12,056 nucleotides of DNA, from contig JAFOFM010000024.1 in assembly GCA_017387265.1 (NCBI GenBank), positions 1 through 12,056 on the forward strand, given 5' to 3'. The position numbers and the translations under genes were made by a program. Below are positions 5,054-11,845 of the stretch, one piece after another (the stretch's first letter is position 1; each line of letters begins with the position of its first letter). The DNA is from Peptococcaceae bacterium. Its GTDB lineage: Bacteria > Bacillota > Peptococcia > Peptococcales > Peptococcaceae. The notes under the pieces are model-generated. The model had not been told where the DNA came from and did not search any database. It was given only the letters and a program-made list of their open reading frames with translations.

Positions 5054-7816
5054 TTATTTCTGTTTTGCTTTTTTCTCCATCCATGTGTGGAGGGTCTGGC
5101 ACATTTCATCCAATGGTTTGCGCACAATCGGCTGTTTTGGCAGAGAGTTGATAAAATCTTTGCCGTAGCCTTTGCTGATTACGCGTTTATCTAAAATAAC
5201 GATGGTGCCCCAGTCATCCGCGGAGCGAATCAGCCGGCCGCAGCCCTGACGGAATTTCAGTACCGCCTGAGGCAGGCTGTATGCCGCAAAACTGTTTTTG
5301 CCCTGCGCCTGAATATATTCCATTTTGGCACTGGTAACCGGTTTGGTTGGCGGTTGGAACGGCAGCTTGGTAATTACCAGTGTGGTGAGCCCGGTCCCTT
5401 TTACATCCACGCCCTCCCAGAAACTGCTGGCCCCCAGTACAACGGTGTTATCGCTTTTATTGAGGCTTTGCAGAATACTGGTACGGTTGCCGTCCTGGCC
5501 ATGCGCCAGAATGTTGTAATCTTTTAAATCCGGGTTCCGTTTCAGTGCAAAATAGGTTTTGTTCAGCATTGCGTAAGAGGTGAACAGAATCAGTACACCG
5601 CCGGTTACGGATTGAATCAGCTTCTCCAGACTCTGAATCAGCATAGAGGAATAGGCTTCCTCACTGACCTGCGAATAGTCGGCGATATCGGTTGGAATTG
5701 CGATACACGACTGTTTCTGGTAATCAAATGGCGATGGTGTAATATAGGATAAATATTCATCGTCATCCAGTAAATAAAGCTGAGCGGTATATTTTAGCTG
5801 ATTAGCGACAGCAAGTGTAGCCGATGTGAGGATTACGCTCTGTTTTGCGGTGAATAACCGTTCTTTTAACAGAGGCATAACATCAATCGGTGCAACGGAG
5901 AGGCAGAGATTGCTTCCCCATGTGCTGCGGCTGTATTCCAGCCAGTAAATATCATGTTTTCGTTTTTCGGCCAGAAATGTTTCCAGGAATTTATGCTGTT
6001 CGGCATACCAGTTCTGGTTGAATACCAGCTCTTTTGCCAGAAGGTCTAAATCCTCAAACATATCAATGCGGTTTCGCATATGCGAGAGTCGATTATGAAT
6101 GGTCATTACCATACCCTGAATACGTTCCAGCTGGCTGGCAAGCTGCTGCCACCAGTCGGTTTTCCGTTCTTTGGCGGTGATGCGATATTCATTGCTGTGA
6201 GACAGCTGGCCTATGGTAAATACAAAATCGATAGCCGTTTTAATCTGCTGTTCCAGTACGGTGATATCATCTTTCAGCTGACGCTGCGCCAGAAGCAGTT
6301 CTCCGTAGGCATCGGTGTTTTCATGCAAATCTTTTACTTTATTGATAATACGGCTTACAACGCTGGTATTTCGTAAAAGATGCTGACTGCTTTTGCGTAA
6401 AAACTCTAAATCTACCGTATCGGTAAACTGGCGAGTTGCTTCATCTTCCAGATTATGCGCCTCGTCGATAATAACGTGTTCAAAACCGGGGAGAATCTGG
6501 TTTTCCAGTTTGATATCCTGCAGCAGCAGAGCGTGATTGGTCACAATCAGCATACTGTTTTCGCACTGCTTGCGGTTTTTCATGTAATAACAGTCGCGAA
6601 ACCGGCTGCACTGCCCACCAAGACAGGTTTCTGTCTGGCTTGCAATGGAAGCCCAGTACTGGTGCTCCAGTTTATTAAAATTGAGAGTTTCTTTATCGCC
6701 GTGCTCTGTAAAGCTGAGCCAGTGTATTAATTGAGCCATAAACAGCCGCTCGGTCCAGTTTACGGTATTTGCCTGTTTTACATACTGATCAAAGCGGCGC
6801 AGACAAATATAATTGCTTCTGCCTTTACTCAGAGCTACAGGGAAATCATAATCCAGACACTGTTTCAGGAACGGAATATCTTTGGAAAAAAGCTGTTCCT
6901 GCAAAGCGATGGTATTAGTACTTACCAGCACCCGGCACTGGTTTTCATAGGCCCATAAAAGTGCCGGAAGCAGATAGGCAAAAGATTTGCCGGTTCCGGT
7001 ACCCGCCTCGATAATACCATGCATCTGTGAAGCAAAGGCTTCGGCGATAGTCTGCTCCATTTTCAGCTGCTGCGGGCGATGCTGATAGGAAACGGAGGCC
7101 TTTGCCATAAGCCCGTTCGGCTCAAAAAAGGAATCCATTTCGTCAAAGGAAAGCAGAGGCCGTTTGCCGTAAGCGTGTGTTTCGGGCTCCGGTGTATAGC
7201 GTTTACCGATTTCCGCATGGGCTACCGCTTCGCCTGTAATGGCGCGCAGCAATGCAGTCAGGCCGCATTCCTCGCCTTCAAATACCTGAAGAATTTTCTG
7301 CAGCACAAAAGGATCCATGGTGCATGCCTGCTCAGTCAGCTTTAAAAGCACCTGTGCGGTGATATCAGCATCCTGCAGCGCCCGGTGAAAACCGTCACCG
7401 CTAATGCCAAGAGCACCGGCAATGCTGATTAACTTATAGCTGGTTAAAGCAGGCAGAAAAATTTTAGCCATGTCGTGTGTATCGACCCACTGGTTTGGAA
7501 GCGCTCGCCCCAGATGATTTTCCAGCATACCTTTATCGAAACTCACGTTATGTGCCACCAGAGTGTAATCACCGATAAACTCCAGCACCGCCTGCTCTAC
7601 GCCGTTCCAGTGAGGCTGGTCGGCTACCATAGCATCGTCGATGCTGGTAAGCTGGGTGATGGTTTCGGGAATGGGGCTATACGGCCGGATCAGCTGATTA
7701 TAACGATCAGCAATCTGGCCGTCGATTACTTTTACCATCCCGATTTCAATAATTTCCGCGTTTTCGTCTAAACCGGTGGTTTCCGTGTCCAGACATACAA
7801 ACGATAATTTCAGCAA
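5054..7816 (-). CDS. dinG: DinG-type helicase with N-terminal DEDDh 3'-5' exonuclease domain
   Basis: The 920-residue protein begins with a DnaQ-like exonuclease (about 4-165) with a full DEDDh set: D10 and E12 in LDTET, D94 in HNVSFD, and H144 with D149 in FHRALQD. The XPD/Rad3-like superfamily 2 helicase part has Walker A AGTGTGKS (271-278), DEAH (451-454), TSATL (664-668) and motif VI QGCGRLIRS (857-865). Cysteines 338, 398, 403 and 409 sit where DinG ligates a 4Fe-4S cluster, between Walker A and DEAH. DinG helicases act on D-loops, R-loops and damaged replication structures. The start is TTG at 7816-7814, with GGAGGG (7830-7825) 8 bases upstream; starting later would cut the first exonuclease motif. 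The gene follows ahcY by 30 bases, so the two share a transcript. The size suits the long exonuclease-bearing DinG of Bacillota. Confidence 0.94.
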   Translation of the reverse strand: MLKLSFVCLDTETTGLDENAEIIEIGMVKVIDGQIADRYNQLIRPYSPIPETITQLTSIDDAMVADQPHWNGVEQAVLEFIGDYTLVAHNVSFDKGMLENHLGRALPNQWVDTHDMAKIFLPALTSYKLISIAGALGISGDGFHRALQDADITAQVLLKLTEQACTMDPFVLQKILQVFEGEECGLTALLRAITGEAVAHAEIGKRYTPEPETHAYGKRPLLSFDEMDSFFEPNGLMAKASVSYQHRPQQLKMEQTIAEAFASQMHGIIEAGTGTGKSFAYLLPALLWAYENQCRVLVSTNTIALQEQLFSKDIPFLKQCLDYDFPVALSKGRSNYICLRRFDQYVKQANTVNWTERLFMAQLIHWLSFTEHGDKETLNFNKLEHQYWASIASQTETCLGGQCSRFRDCYYMKNRKQCENSMLIVTNHALLLQDIKLENQILPGFEHVIIDEAHNLEDEATRQFTDTVDLEFLRKSSQHLLRNTSVVSRIINKVKDLHENTDAYGELLLAQRQLKDDITVLEQQIKTAIDFVFTIGQLSHSNEYRITAKERKTDWWQQLASQLERIQGMVMTIHNRLSHMRNRIDMFEDLDLLAKELVFNQNWYAEQHKFLETFLAEKRKHDIYWLEYSRSTWGSNLCLSVAPIDVMPLLKERLFTAKQSVILTSATLAVANQLKYTAQLYLLDDDEYLSYITPSPFDYQKQSCIAIPTDIADYSQVSEEAYSSMLIQSLEKLIQSVTGGVLILFTSYAMLNKTYFALKRNPDLKDYNILAHGQDGNRTSILQSLNKSDNTVVLGASSFWEGVDVKGTGLTTLVITKLPFQPPTKPVTSAKMEYIQAQGKNSFAAYSLPQAVLKFRQGCGRLIRSADDWGTIVILDKRVISKGYGKDFINSLPKQPIVRKPLDEMCQTLHTWMEKKAKQK

Positions 7817-7824
7817 GGGAAATT

Positions 7825-7830
7825 CCCTCC
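7825..7830 (-). promoter_or_regulatory. Ribosome binding site supporting TTG start of dinG
   Basis: Minus-strand GGAGGG occupies 7830 down to 7825, 8 bases before the TTG at 7816. No ATG or GTG in frame is close enough to use it, which makes TTG the likely initiator and may keep DinG levels low relative to AhcY. Confidence 0.7.
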
Positions 7831-7846
7831 CGTTCTGTTCTGACTA

Positions 7847-9103
7847 TTACAGCTGCCAGCTGCTCAGGTATTCCTGCTGTTCTGCAGTCAGTGCATCGAT
7901 GCTTACATTTAATGCCTGCAGTTTGATTTTTGCAACGCGTTCGTCGATTTCTTTCGGAACGGAGTGTACAGTGTTTGCAAGGCCAGGGTTATTCAGAACA
8001 TATTCTAAACTTAATGCCTGCAGAGCAAAGGTCAGGTCCATAATTTCTGCCGGATGGCCATCGCCTGCTGCCAGGTTTACCAGACGGCCTTCGCCCAGTA
8101 AGTATACTTTACGGCCATCTGCAAAATGATATTCTTCAATGTTTGGTTTGGTATGGCCATGTTTTACGCACATTTTATTCAGTGCCTCTTTGTCAATTTC
8201 CACGTCAAAGTGACCGGCATTTGCTAAAATTGCTTTGTCTTTCATTACAGCGAAGTGTTCTTCGGTGATTACTTTTTTGTCACCGGTAACGGTCAGGAAA
8301 AAGTCGCCCAGAGGAGCCGCGTCTACCATTTTCATTACCTGGAAGCCGTCCATGATTGCTTCGATAGCTTTGATTGGATCTACTTCTGTAACAATAACTT
8401 TTGCGCCCAGACCTTTTGCACGCATAGCAGCGCCTTTACCGCACCAGCCATAGCCTGCGATAACAGCGGTTTTACCTGCTACTACCAGGTTGGTGGTACG
8501 CATAATTGCATCCCAGGAGGACTGACCGGTACCATAACGGTTATCGAAGAAGTATTTGGTCATTGCATCGTTTACAGCAATCATAGGGATTTTCAGAGCG
8601 CCGTCATTTGCCATGGAGCGCAGACGGATGATACCGGTAGTGGTTTCTTCCGCGCCACCTACAATATTTTCTAACAGCTCTGGATATTTGCTGTGGAACA
8701 GGCTGGTCATGTCGCCGCCGTCATCGATGAATAAATCTGGTCTGGTGTGAATCAGAGCATCGATGTGACCGAAATATTCTTCATCGGTAGCACCATACCA
8801 CGCGAATGCGGTAACGCCGGAATCTACCAGAGCCGCTACAACGTCATCCTGTGTGGATAACGGATTGCTTGCCGCTACGGATACTTCTGCGCCGCCGGCC
8901 TGGATTACCAGTGCCAGATAAGCGGTTTTTGCTTCTAAGTGCAGGCAGATTGCCACTTTTTTACCGGCAAACGGCTGAGTGCGACGGAATTCGTCTTCCA
9001 GCTGATTTAAAATCGGCATATGGTTTTTTACCCAGTTGATTTTATCGTGACCTTTTGGTGCCAGCGCGATATCGCGAATCTGGCTGTTTTCTAATGCGTT
9101 CAT
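7847..9103 (-). CDS. ahcY: S-adenosylhomocysteinase (adenosylhomocysteine hydrolase)
   Basis: The 418-residue enzyme splits S-adenosylhomocysteine into adenosine and homocysteine in the cytosol, relieving product inhibition of methyltransferases. Family blocks are intact: SNPLSTQDDV (79-88), DDGGDMT with D131, EETTTG with E153, VNDAMTK with K183, FDNRYGTGQS with D187, the NAD-binding loop GYGWCGKG (217-224), NAGHFDVE with H298 and GEGRLVNLAAGDGHP (337-351). The C-terminus LTAEQQEYL is also typical. The length fits the shorter bacterial/archaeal form rather than the longer one with an extra insertion. The start is ATG 9103, 10 bases after AAGGAGGA (9121-9114); an in-frame ATG at 9112 is only 1 base from that site. 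dinG follows by 30 bases. Many Bacillota use Pfs/LuxS instead, so this route is informative about the lineage. Confidence 0.97.
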   Translation of the reverse strand: MNALENSQIRDIALAPKGHDKINWVKNHMPILNQLEDEFRRTQPFAGKKVAICLHLEAKTAYLALVIQAGGAEVSVAASNPLSTQDDVVAALVDSGVTAFAWYGATDEEYFGHIDALIHTRPDLFIDDGGDMTSLFHSKYPELLENIVGGAEETTTGIIRLRSMANDGALKIPMIAVNDAMTKYFFDNRYGTGQSSWDAIMRTTNLVVAGKTAVIAGYGWCGKGAAMRAKGLGAKVIVTEVDPIKAIEAIMDGFQVMKMVDAAPLGDFFLTVTGDKKVITEEHFAVMKDKAILANAGHFDVEIDKEALNKMCVKHGHTKPNIEEYHFADGRKVYLLGEGRLVNLAAGDGHPAEIMDLTFALQALSLEYVLNNPGLANTVHSVPKEIDERVAKIKLQALNVSIDALTAEQQEYLSSWQL

Positions 9104-9113
9104 GATTATCATA

Positions 9114-9121
9114 TCCTCCTT
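9114..9121 (-). promoter_or_regulatory. Ribosome binding site of ahcY
   Basis: A strong AAGGAGGA on the minus strand (9121 to 9114) lies 10 bases before ATG 9103. The longer frame beginning near 9154 would run through this site and adds residues with no family match. Confidence 0.8.
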
Positions 9122-9180
9122 GGAAACAGGCGTGAAAAACACCTTAATTAACATAATTCTAAAAAAACTCTAACCAATTT

Positions 9181-9209
9181 ATTATACGGGATAACAGGTA
9201 CAAACACAA
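9181..9209 (-). promoter_or_regulatory. Promoter of the ahcY-dinG operon
   Basis: On the minus strand, -35 TTGTGT (9209-9204) and a perfect -10 TATAAT (9186-9181) are 17 bases apart. Predicted start is near 9174, leaving an untranslated leader of about 70 bases. A weak 5-pair hairpin around GGTG...CACC occurs in this leader; no SAM or SAH riboswitch is recognisable. Confidence 0.7.
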
Positions 9210-9244
9210 GCAATTTGTAGAAAGATAGGGGGTAGTAAACACAT

Positions 9245-9295
9245 AAAAAAAGCAGCTCGTACCAGTAATGAATATGGTCTGGTATGGGCTGCTTT
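9245..9295 (-). terminator. Intrinsic terminator of ttcA
   Basis: On the minus strand a 17-base arm (9295-9279) faces its partner (9265-9249) across a 13-base loop, followed by seven T residues (9251-9245). Fifteen of 17 positions are Watson-Crick; the other two are A-C oppositions on this strand but G-U pairs on the plus strand. It starts 11 bases after the ttcA stop. Confidence 0.85.
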
Positions 9296-9305
9296 CTTGA
9301 AAAGA

Positions 9306-10139
9306 TTATTCTTCTGTAAGAGGTTTTCCAAGAGGTTCTTCTGTCTGACTGGCAGCGGATTCTTTTTCCTCCTGCATCATCATTTTTTTGATTGGCTTCA
9401 TAACCTGCTCTTCCTCCGGAAGCATGAGCGGTGCCCAGAGGGTGGTGGTAACCGCGTTCAGCATACGTTCCCGCACGGTGCTGTTCATGGCTTCAAAACG
9501 GGCCATTTCCTCTTTCATGGTGGTGCGCTTGGTAATGCCGTCAGCCGGGCAGTTGTTTGGCACAACAGGCAGTTCCAGCTTGTTTGCAATAGAGATAATA
9601 TCTTTCTCGTACACATAAATCATCGGGCGAATCACGGTGATATCGGCACGGCTTAAATAAGTGCGCGGCATAAAGGTATGCATACGGCCTTCAAATACCA
9701 TGCTCATCAGGAAGGTTTCCAGCGCATCGTCTAAATGATGGCCAAGAGCCACTTTGTTGCAGCCAAGCTTTTTAGCCAGGCTGTTGATGGCGCCGCGGCG
9801 CATATTTGCACACAGCGAGCATGGGCTGGATTCCTTGCGCTCTTCATATACAATGCGGCCGATCTGAGTTTCTTCCAGATGAAAAGGTACTCCCAGTTCG
9901 CGGCAGTAGCGGCCTACCAGTTCATAATCGTTATTCCAGCCCACATCAAGCGAGATGCCTACCAGTTCAAACGGGAAGGGCAGCGTTTTCTGCAGAACAG
10001 ACAGCGCATAGAGCATAACGGTGCTGTCCTTGCCGCCGGATAACCCGACAGCGATTTTATCATAAGGCTGAATCAGGCCGTATTCGCGGCTGGCTCTACG
10101 AATTTTTGCAAGAAGCGGTTTGTTGAGTTTACGCCACAT
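9306..10139 (-). CDS. ttcA: TtcA family tRNA 2-thiocytidine synthetase (PP-loop ATPase)
   Basis: The 277-residue protein has the PP-loop SGGKDS (34-39) that activates the target base by adenylation, the pair C107-x2-C110, a third cysteine C197 in NNCPADG, and GHHLDDALET (133-142) of the TtcA/TilS fold. In TtcA these three cysteines hold an Fe-S cluster, and the enzyme thiolates cytidine 32 of certain tRNAs. The last 40 or so residues are charged and low in complexity, probably a non-conserved tail. ATG 10139 was chosen because AAAGGAG (10156-10150) lies 10 bases upstream; the in-frame TTG at 10160 has no such site and falls ahead of it. It is transcribed alone, from its own promoter to its own terminator. 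A related member acting on another tRNA position cannot be excluded. Confidence 0.88.
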   Translation of the reverse strand: MWRKLNKPLLAKIRRASREYGLIQPYDKIAVGLSGGKDSTVMLYALSVLQKTLPFPFELVGISLDVGWNNDYELVGRYCRELGVPFHLEETQIGRIVYEERKESSPCSLCANMRRGAINSLAKKLGCNKVALGHHLDDALETFLMSMVFEGRMHTFMPRTYLSRADITVIRPMIYVYEKDIISIANKLELPVVPNNCPADGITKRTTMKEEMARFEAMNSTVRERMLNAVTTTLWAPLMLPEEEQVMKPIKKMMMQEEKESAASQTEEPLGKPLTEE

Positions 10140-10149
10140 ATAAAGAGGG

Positions 10150-10156
10150 CTCCTTT
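10150..10156 (-). promoter_or_regulatory. Ribosome binding site that decides the ttcA start
   Basis: Minus-strand AAAGGAG (10156 to 10150) precedes ATG 10139 by 10 bases. It falls inside the longer frame starting at TTG 10160, so the shorter protein is preferred. A short inverted repeat ATCGG/CCGAT lies just upstream (10160-10174). Confidence 0.7.
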
Positions 10157-10246
10157 CCAATCGGTGATGCCGATGTATGTATCATTTGTATCACATTTAT
10201 ACTACGCAATTCCTATCACTGCAATTTGATATTGTTTCGATGATTC

Positions 10247-10275
10247 ATTATACTGGAAAACGGTAGAAAAAGCAA
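10247..10275 (-). promoter_or_regulatory. Promoter of ttcA
   Basis: On the minus strand, -35 TTGCTT (10275-10270) and a perfect -10 TATAAT (10252-10247) are spaced by 17 bases. Predicted start is near 10240, giving a leader of about 100 bases. Its -35 box is 11 bases from the opposite-facing folD -35 box. Confidence 0.7.
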
Positions 10276-10286
10276 AATAAATATAG

Positions 10287-10315
10287 TTGCACGCTTCAGG
10301 CGTATGGTATAAAAT
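10287..10315 (+). promoter_or_regulatory. Promoter of folD
   Basis: The -35 TTGCAC (10287-10292) and -10 TAAAAT (10310-10315) are separated by 17 bases; TATAAA at 10308 overlaps as an alternative -10. Predicted start is near 10322, leaving about 55 bases of leader before folD. It is back to back with the ttcA promoter across an AT-rich 11-base gap. Confidence 0.65.
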
Positions 10316-10359
10316 AGAGAAGATATGATAATATGTCGTTTATGCGGCTATCGATAGAT

Positions 10360-10365
10360 AAGGAG
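10360..10365 (+). promoter_or_regulatory. Ribosome binding site of folD
   Basis: AAGGAG at 10360-10365 is 11 bases before ATG 10377. The in-frame GTG at 10365 overlaps this site and would add four residues absent from the family, so it is not used. Confidence 0.7.
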
Positions 10366-10376
10366 TGCTTGTTATT

Positions 10377-11216
10377 ATGCTGAAATTAATTGACGGGAAA
10401 CAGCTGGCGCAGAAACGCCGCGAAGAAATCAAACTGGCTGTAGAAGAACTGAAAACACAGGGAATTACTCCAGGGCTTGCAGTAATTTTAGTAGGGGAAG
10501 ACCCTGCCAGCCAGGTATATGTACGCAACAAAGAAAAAGCATGCCATGAAGTTGGCTTTTATTCCGAAGTACATCGTCTGCCGGCAGATACCTCTCAGGA
10601 AGATTTATTAAACCTGATTGACCGTTTAAATAACGATGAAAAAATTCATGGTCTGTTAGTGCAGCTGCCTGTACCAAAACACATTGATGAAAAAGCAGTG
10701 ATTCATGCAATCAGCCCGAAAAAAGACGTGGATGGTTTCCTGCCGGAAAACCTGGGTTCGCTGTTAATCGGTGAACAGGCATTTGAACCATGCACTCCAA
10801 AAGGCTGTATTGATTTAATCAAAGAAAGCGGTATGGAAATTGCCGGTAAAAAAGCGGTAGTGGTAGGCCGCAGCAATATCGTAGGCAAACCGGTAGCGAT
10901 GATGCTGTTACGGGAACACGCAACCGTAACCATTTGCCATTCTAAAACCAAAAATCTGAAAGAGGAGCTGCTGGCAGCGGATATCGTAGTAGCTGCAATC
11001 GGAAGAGCAAACTTTATTACCGGTGATATGATCAAAGACGGCGCCGTAGTTATTGACGTAGGGATTAACCGTTTACCAGACGGCAAAATGGCGGGCGACG
11101 TGGATCGTGCAAGCCTGGAAGGCCGTGACTGCTGGCTGACACCAGTACCAGGCGGTGTAGGCCCTATGACCATCACCATGTTAATGAAAAACACACTGGA
11201 AAGCGCAACACGCTAA
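10377..11216 (+). CDS. folD: Bifunctional methylenetetrahydrofolate dehydrogenase/cyclohydrolase FolD
   Basis: The 279-residue enzyme interconverts 5,10-methylene-, 5,10-methenyl- and 10-formyl-tetrahydrofolate, using NADP or NAD, in the cytosol. Catalytic-domain signatures are Y48-x3-K52 in VYVRNKEK (K52 is the expected catalytic lysine), GLLVQLPVP (92-100) and KDVDGF (116-121). The cofactor domain has GRSNIVGKP (164-172), and the end carries TPVPGGVGPMT (255-265). Length and motifs are entirely normal. The gene has its own promoter, divergent from ttcA, and is followed after 56 bases by a gene of unknown function on the same strand with no terminator visible between them, so they probably share a transcript. 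Its product feeds purine synthesis and initiator tRNA formylation. Confidence 0.98.
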   Translation: MLKLIDGKQLAQKRREEIKLAVEELKTQGITPGLAVILVGEDPASQVYVRNKEKACHEVGFYSEVHRLPADTSQEDLLNLIDRLNNDEKIHGLLVQLPVPKHIDEKAVIHAISPKKDVDGFLPENLGSLLIGEQAFEPCTPKGCIDLIKESGMEIAGKKAVVVGRSNIVGKPVAMMLLREHATVTICHSKTKNLKEELLAADIVVAAIGRANFITGDMIKDGAVVIDVGINRLPDGKMAGDVDRASLEGRDCWLTPVPGGVGPMTITMLMKNTLESATR

Positions 11217-11272
11217 GAGATAATCGAGTAAGACAATCTATCAGGACATCGTACGCTGGGAGGCGGATATTT

Positions 11273-11812
11273 ATGGAACAGCAGAGAGCCGAACTGGATC
11301 AGAAACTGCTTCTGATCTGTGAGGATATTGAACAGTGCCTGAAACAAGCTGAAGCACTGCCGGGTTATAACGACAGTTCGTCGTACTATTGCCGGCTGGT
11401 AACCTTAAAAGAAAAAATTGCAACCGAACGCCGTCTGCAGGAGGAAGTAAGCCTGCCATGCCGTTTTCTGCTGGAACATTTTTCGCTCTTTTTAGGGAAA
11501 TGGGACTATACACTCGGCTTCAAATACGGCCAGGTGCAGACCGGCCGCGGCATGCTCTCGGATATTAAAATCGGTGAATGGGGAAAAGTGAGCCTGGTGA
11601 TTGACGGGCTGGAACTTACCTGGCGTGATGCGGATTACAGTTATATGTTCTATCCGGATAAAGTAATTTTACGGCCGAATGCCGTTGGCAAAAATGATAT
11701 TTATCTGTATTTCAGTTATGCATTTAAATACGGCAATGTTCTGGCGCGATTTGCAGATGTGGCCAATGACCCGCAGACCGCTTACTGGCATCAGGAACTC
11801 CTGAATAACTAG
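11273..11812 (+). CDS. Hypothetical protein, helical N-terminus and beta-rich C-terminus
   Basis: I do not recognise the family of this 179-residue protein. Residues 1-60 are charged and look helical, possibly a short coiled coil (EQQRAELDQKLLLICEDIEQ). From about 75 onward the residues alternate as in beta strands, rich in Tyr, Trp and Phe (FLGKWDYTLGFKYG, 73-86; YSYMFYPDKVILRP, 122-135; DIYLYFSYAFKYG, 142-154). There is no signal peptide or membrane segment, so a cytosolic location is likely. Three cysteines (16, 22, 40) lie in the N-terminal half, with a fourth at 63. GGGAGG (11258-11263) precedes the ATG by 9 bases, and codon use resembles its neighbours, so the gene is real. It lies between folD and a lipoprotein gene; neither reveals its job. 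Confidence 0.8.
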   Translation: MEQQRAELDQKLLLICEDIEQCLKQAEALPGYNDSSSYYCRLVTLKEKIATERRLQEEVSLPCRFLLEHFSLFLGKWDYTLGFKYGQVQTGRGMLSDIKIGEWGKVSLVIDGLELTWRDADYSYMFYPDKVILRPNAVGKNDIYLYFSYAFKYGNVLARFADVANDPQTAYWHQELLNN

Positions 11813-11845
11813 AGAGCTATCTGGCTGATAGAAAGGAGTGCGGGT

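Noticed and set aside
5325..7771. Several plus-strand open frames opposite dinG
   Set aside because: They overlap a 920-residue helicase with all motifs intact, have no good ribosome binding sites and no recognisable domains.
7817..7827. Palindrome GGGAAATTCCC before dinG
   Set aside because: The loop is too short to form a useful hairpin and the sequence simply merges with the ribosome binding site; no operator can be claimed.
8235..9039. Plus-strand open frames opposite ahcY
   Set aside because: The opposite strand encodes a complete S-adenosylhomocysteinase; these frames are coding shadows.
9104..9172. SAH or SAM riboswitch ahead of ahcY
   Set aside because: The leader is only about 70 bases and shows just a weak 5-pair hairpin, with none of the conserved blocks of those riboswitches.
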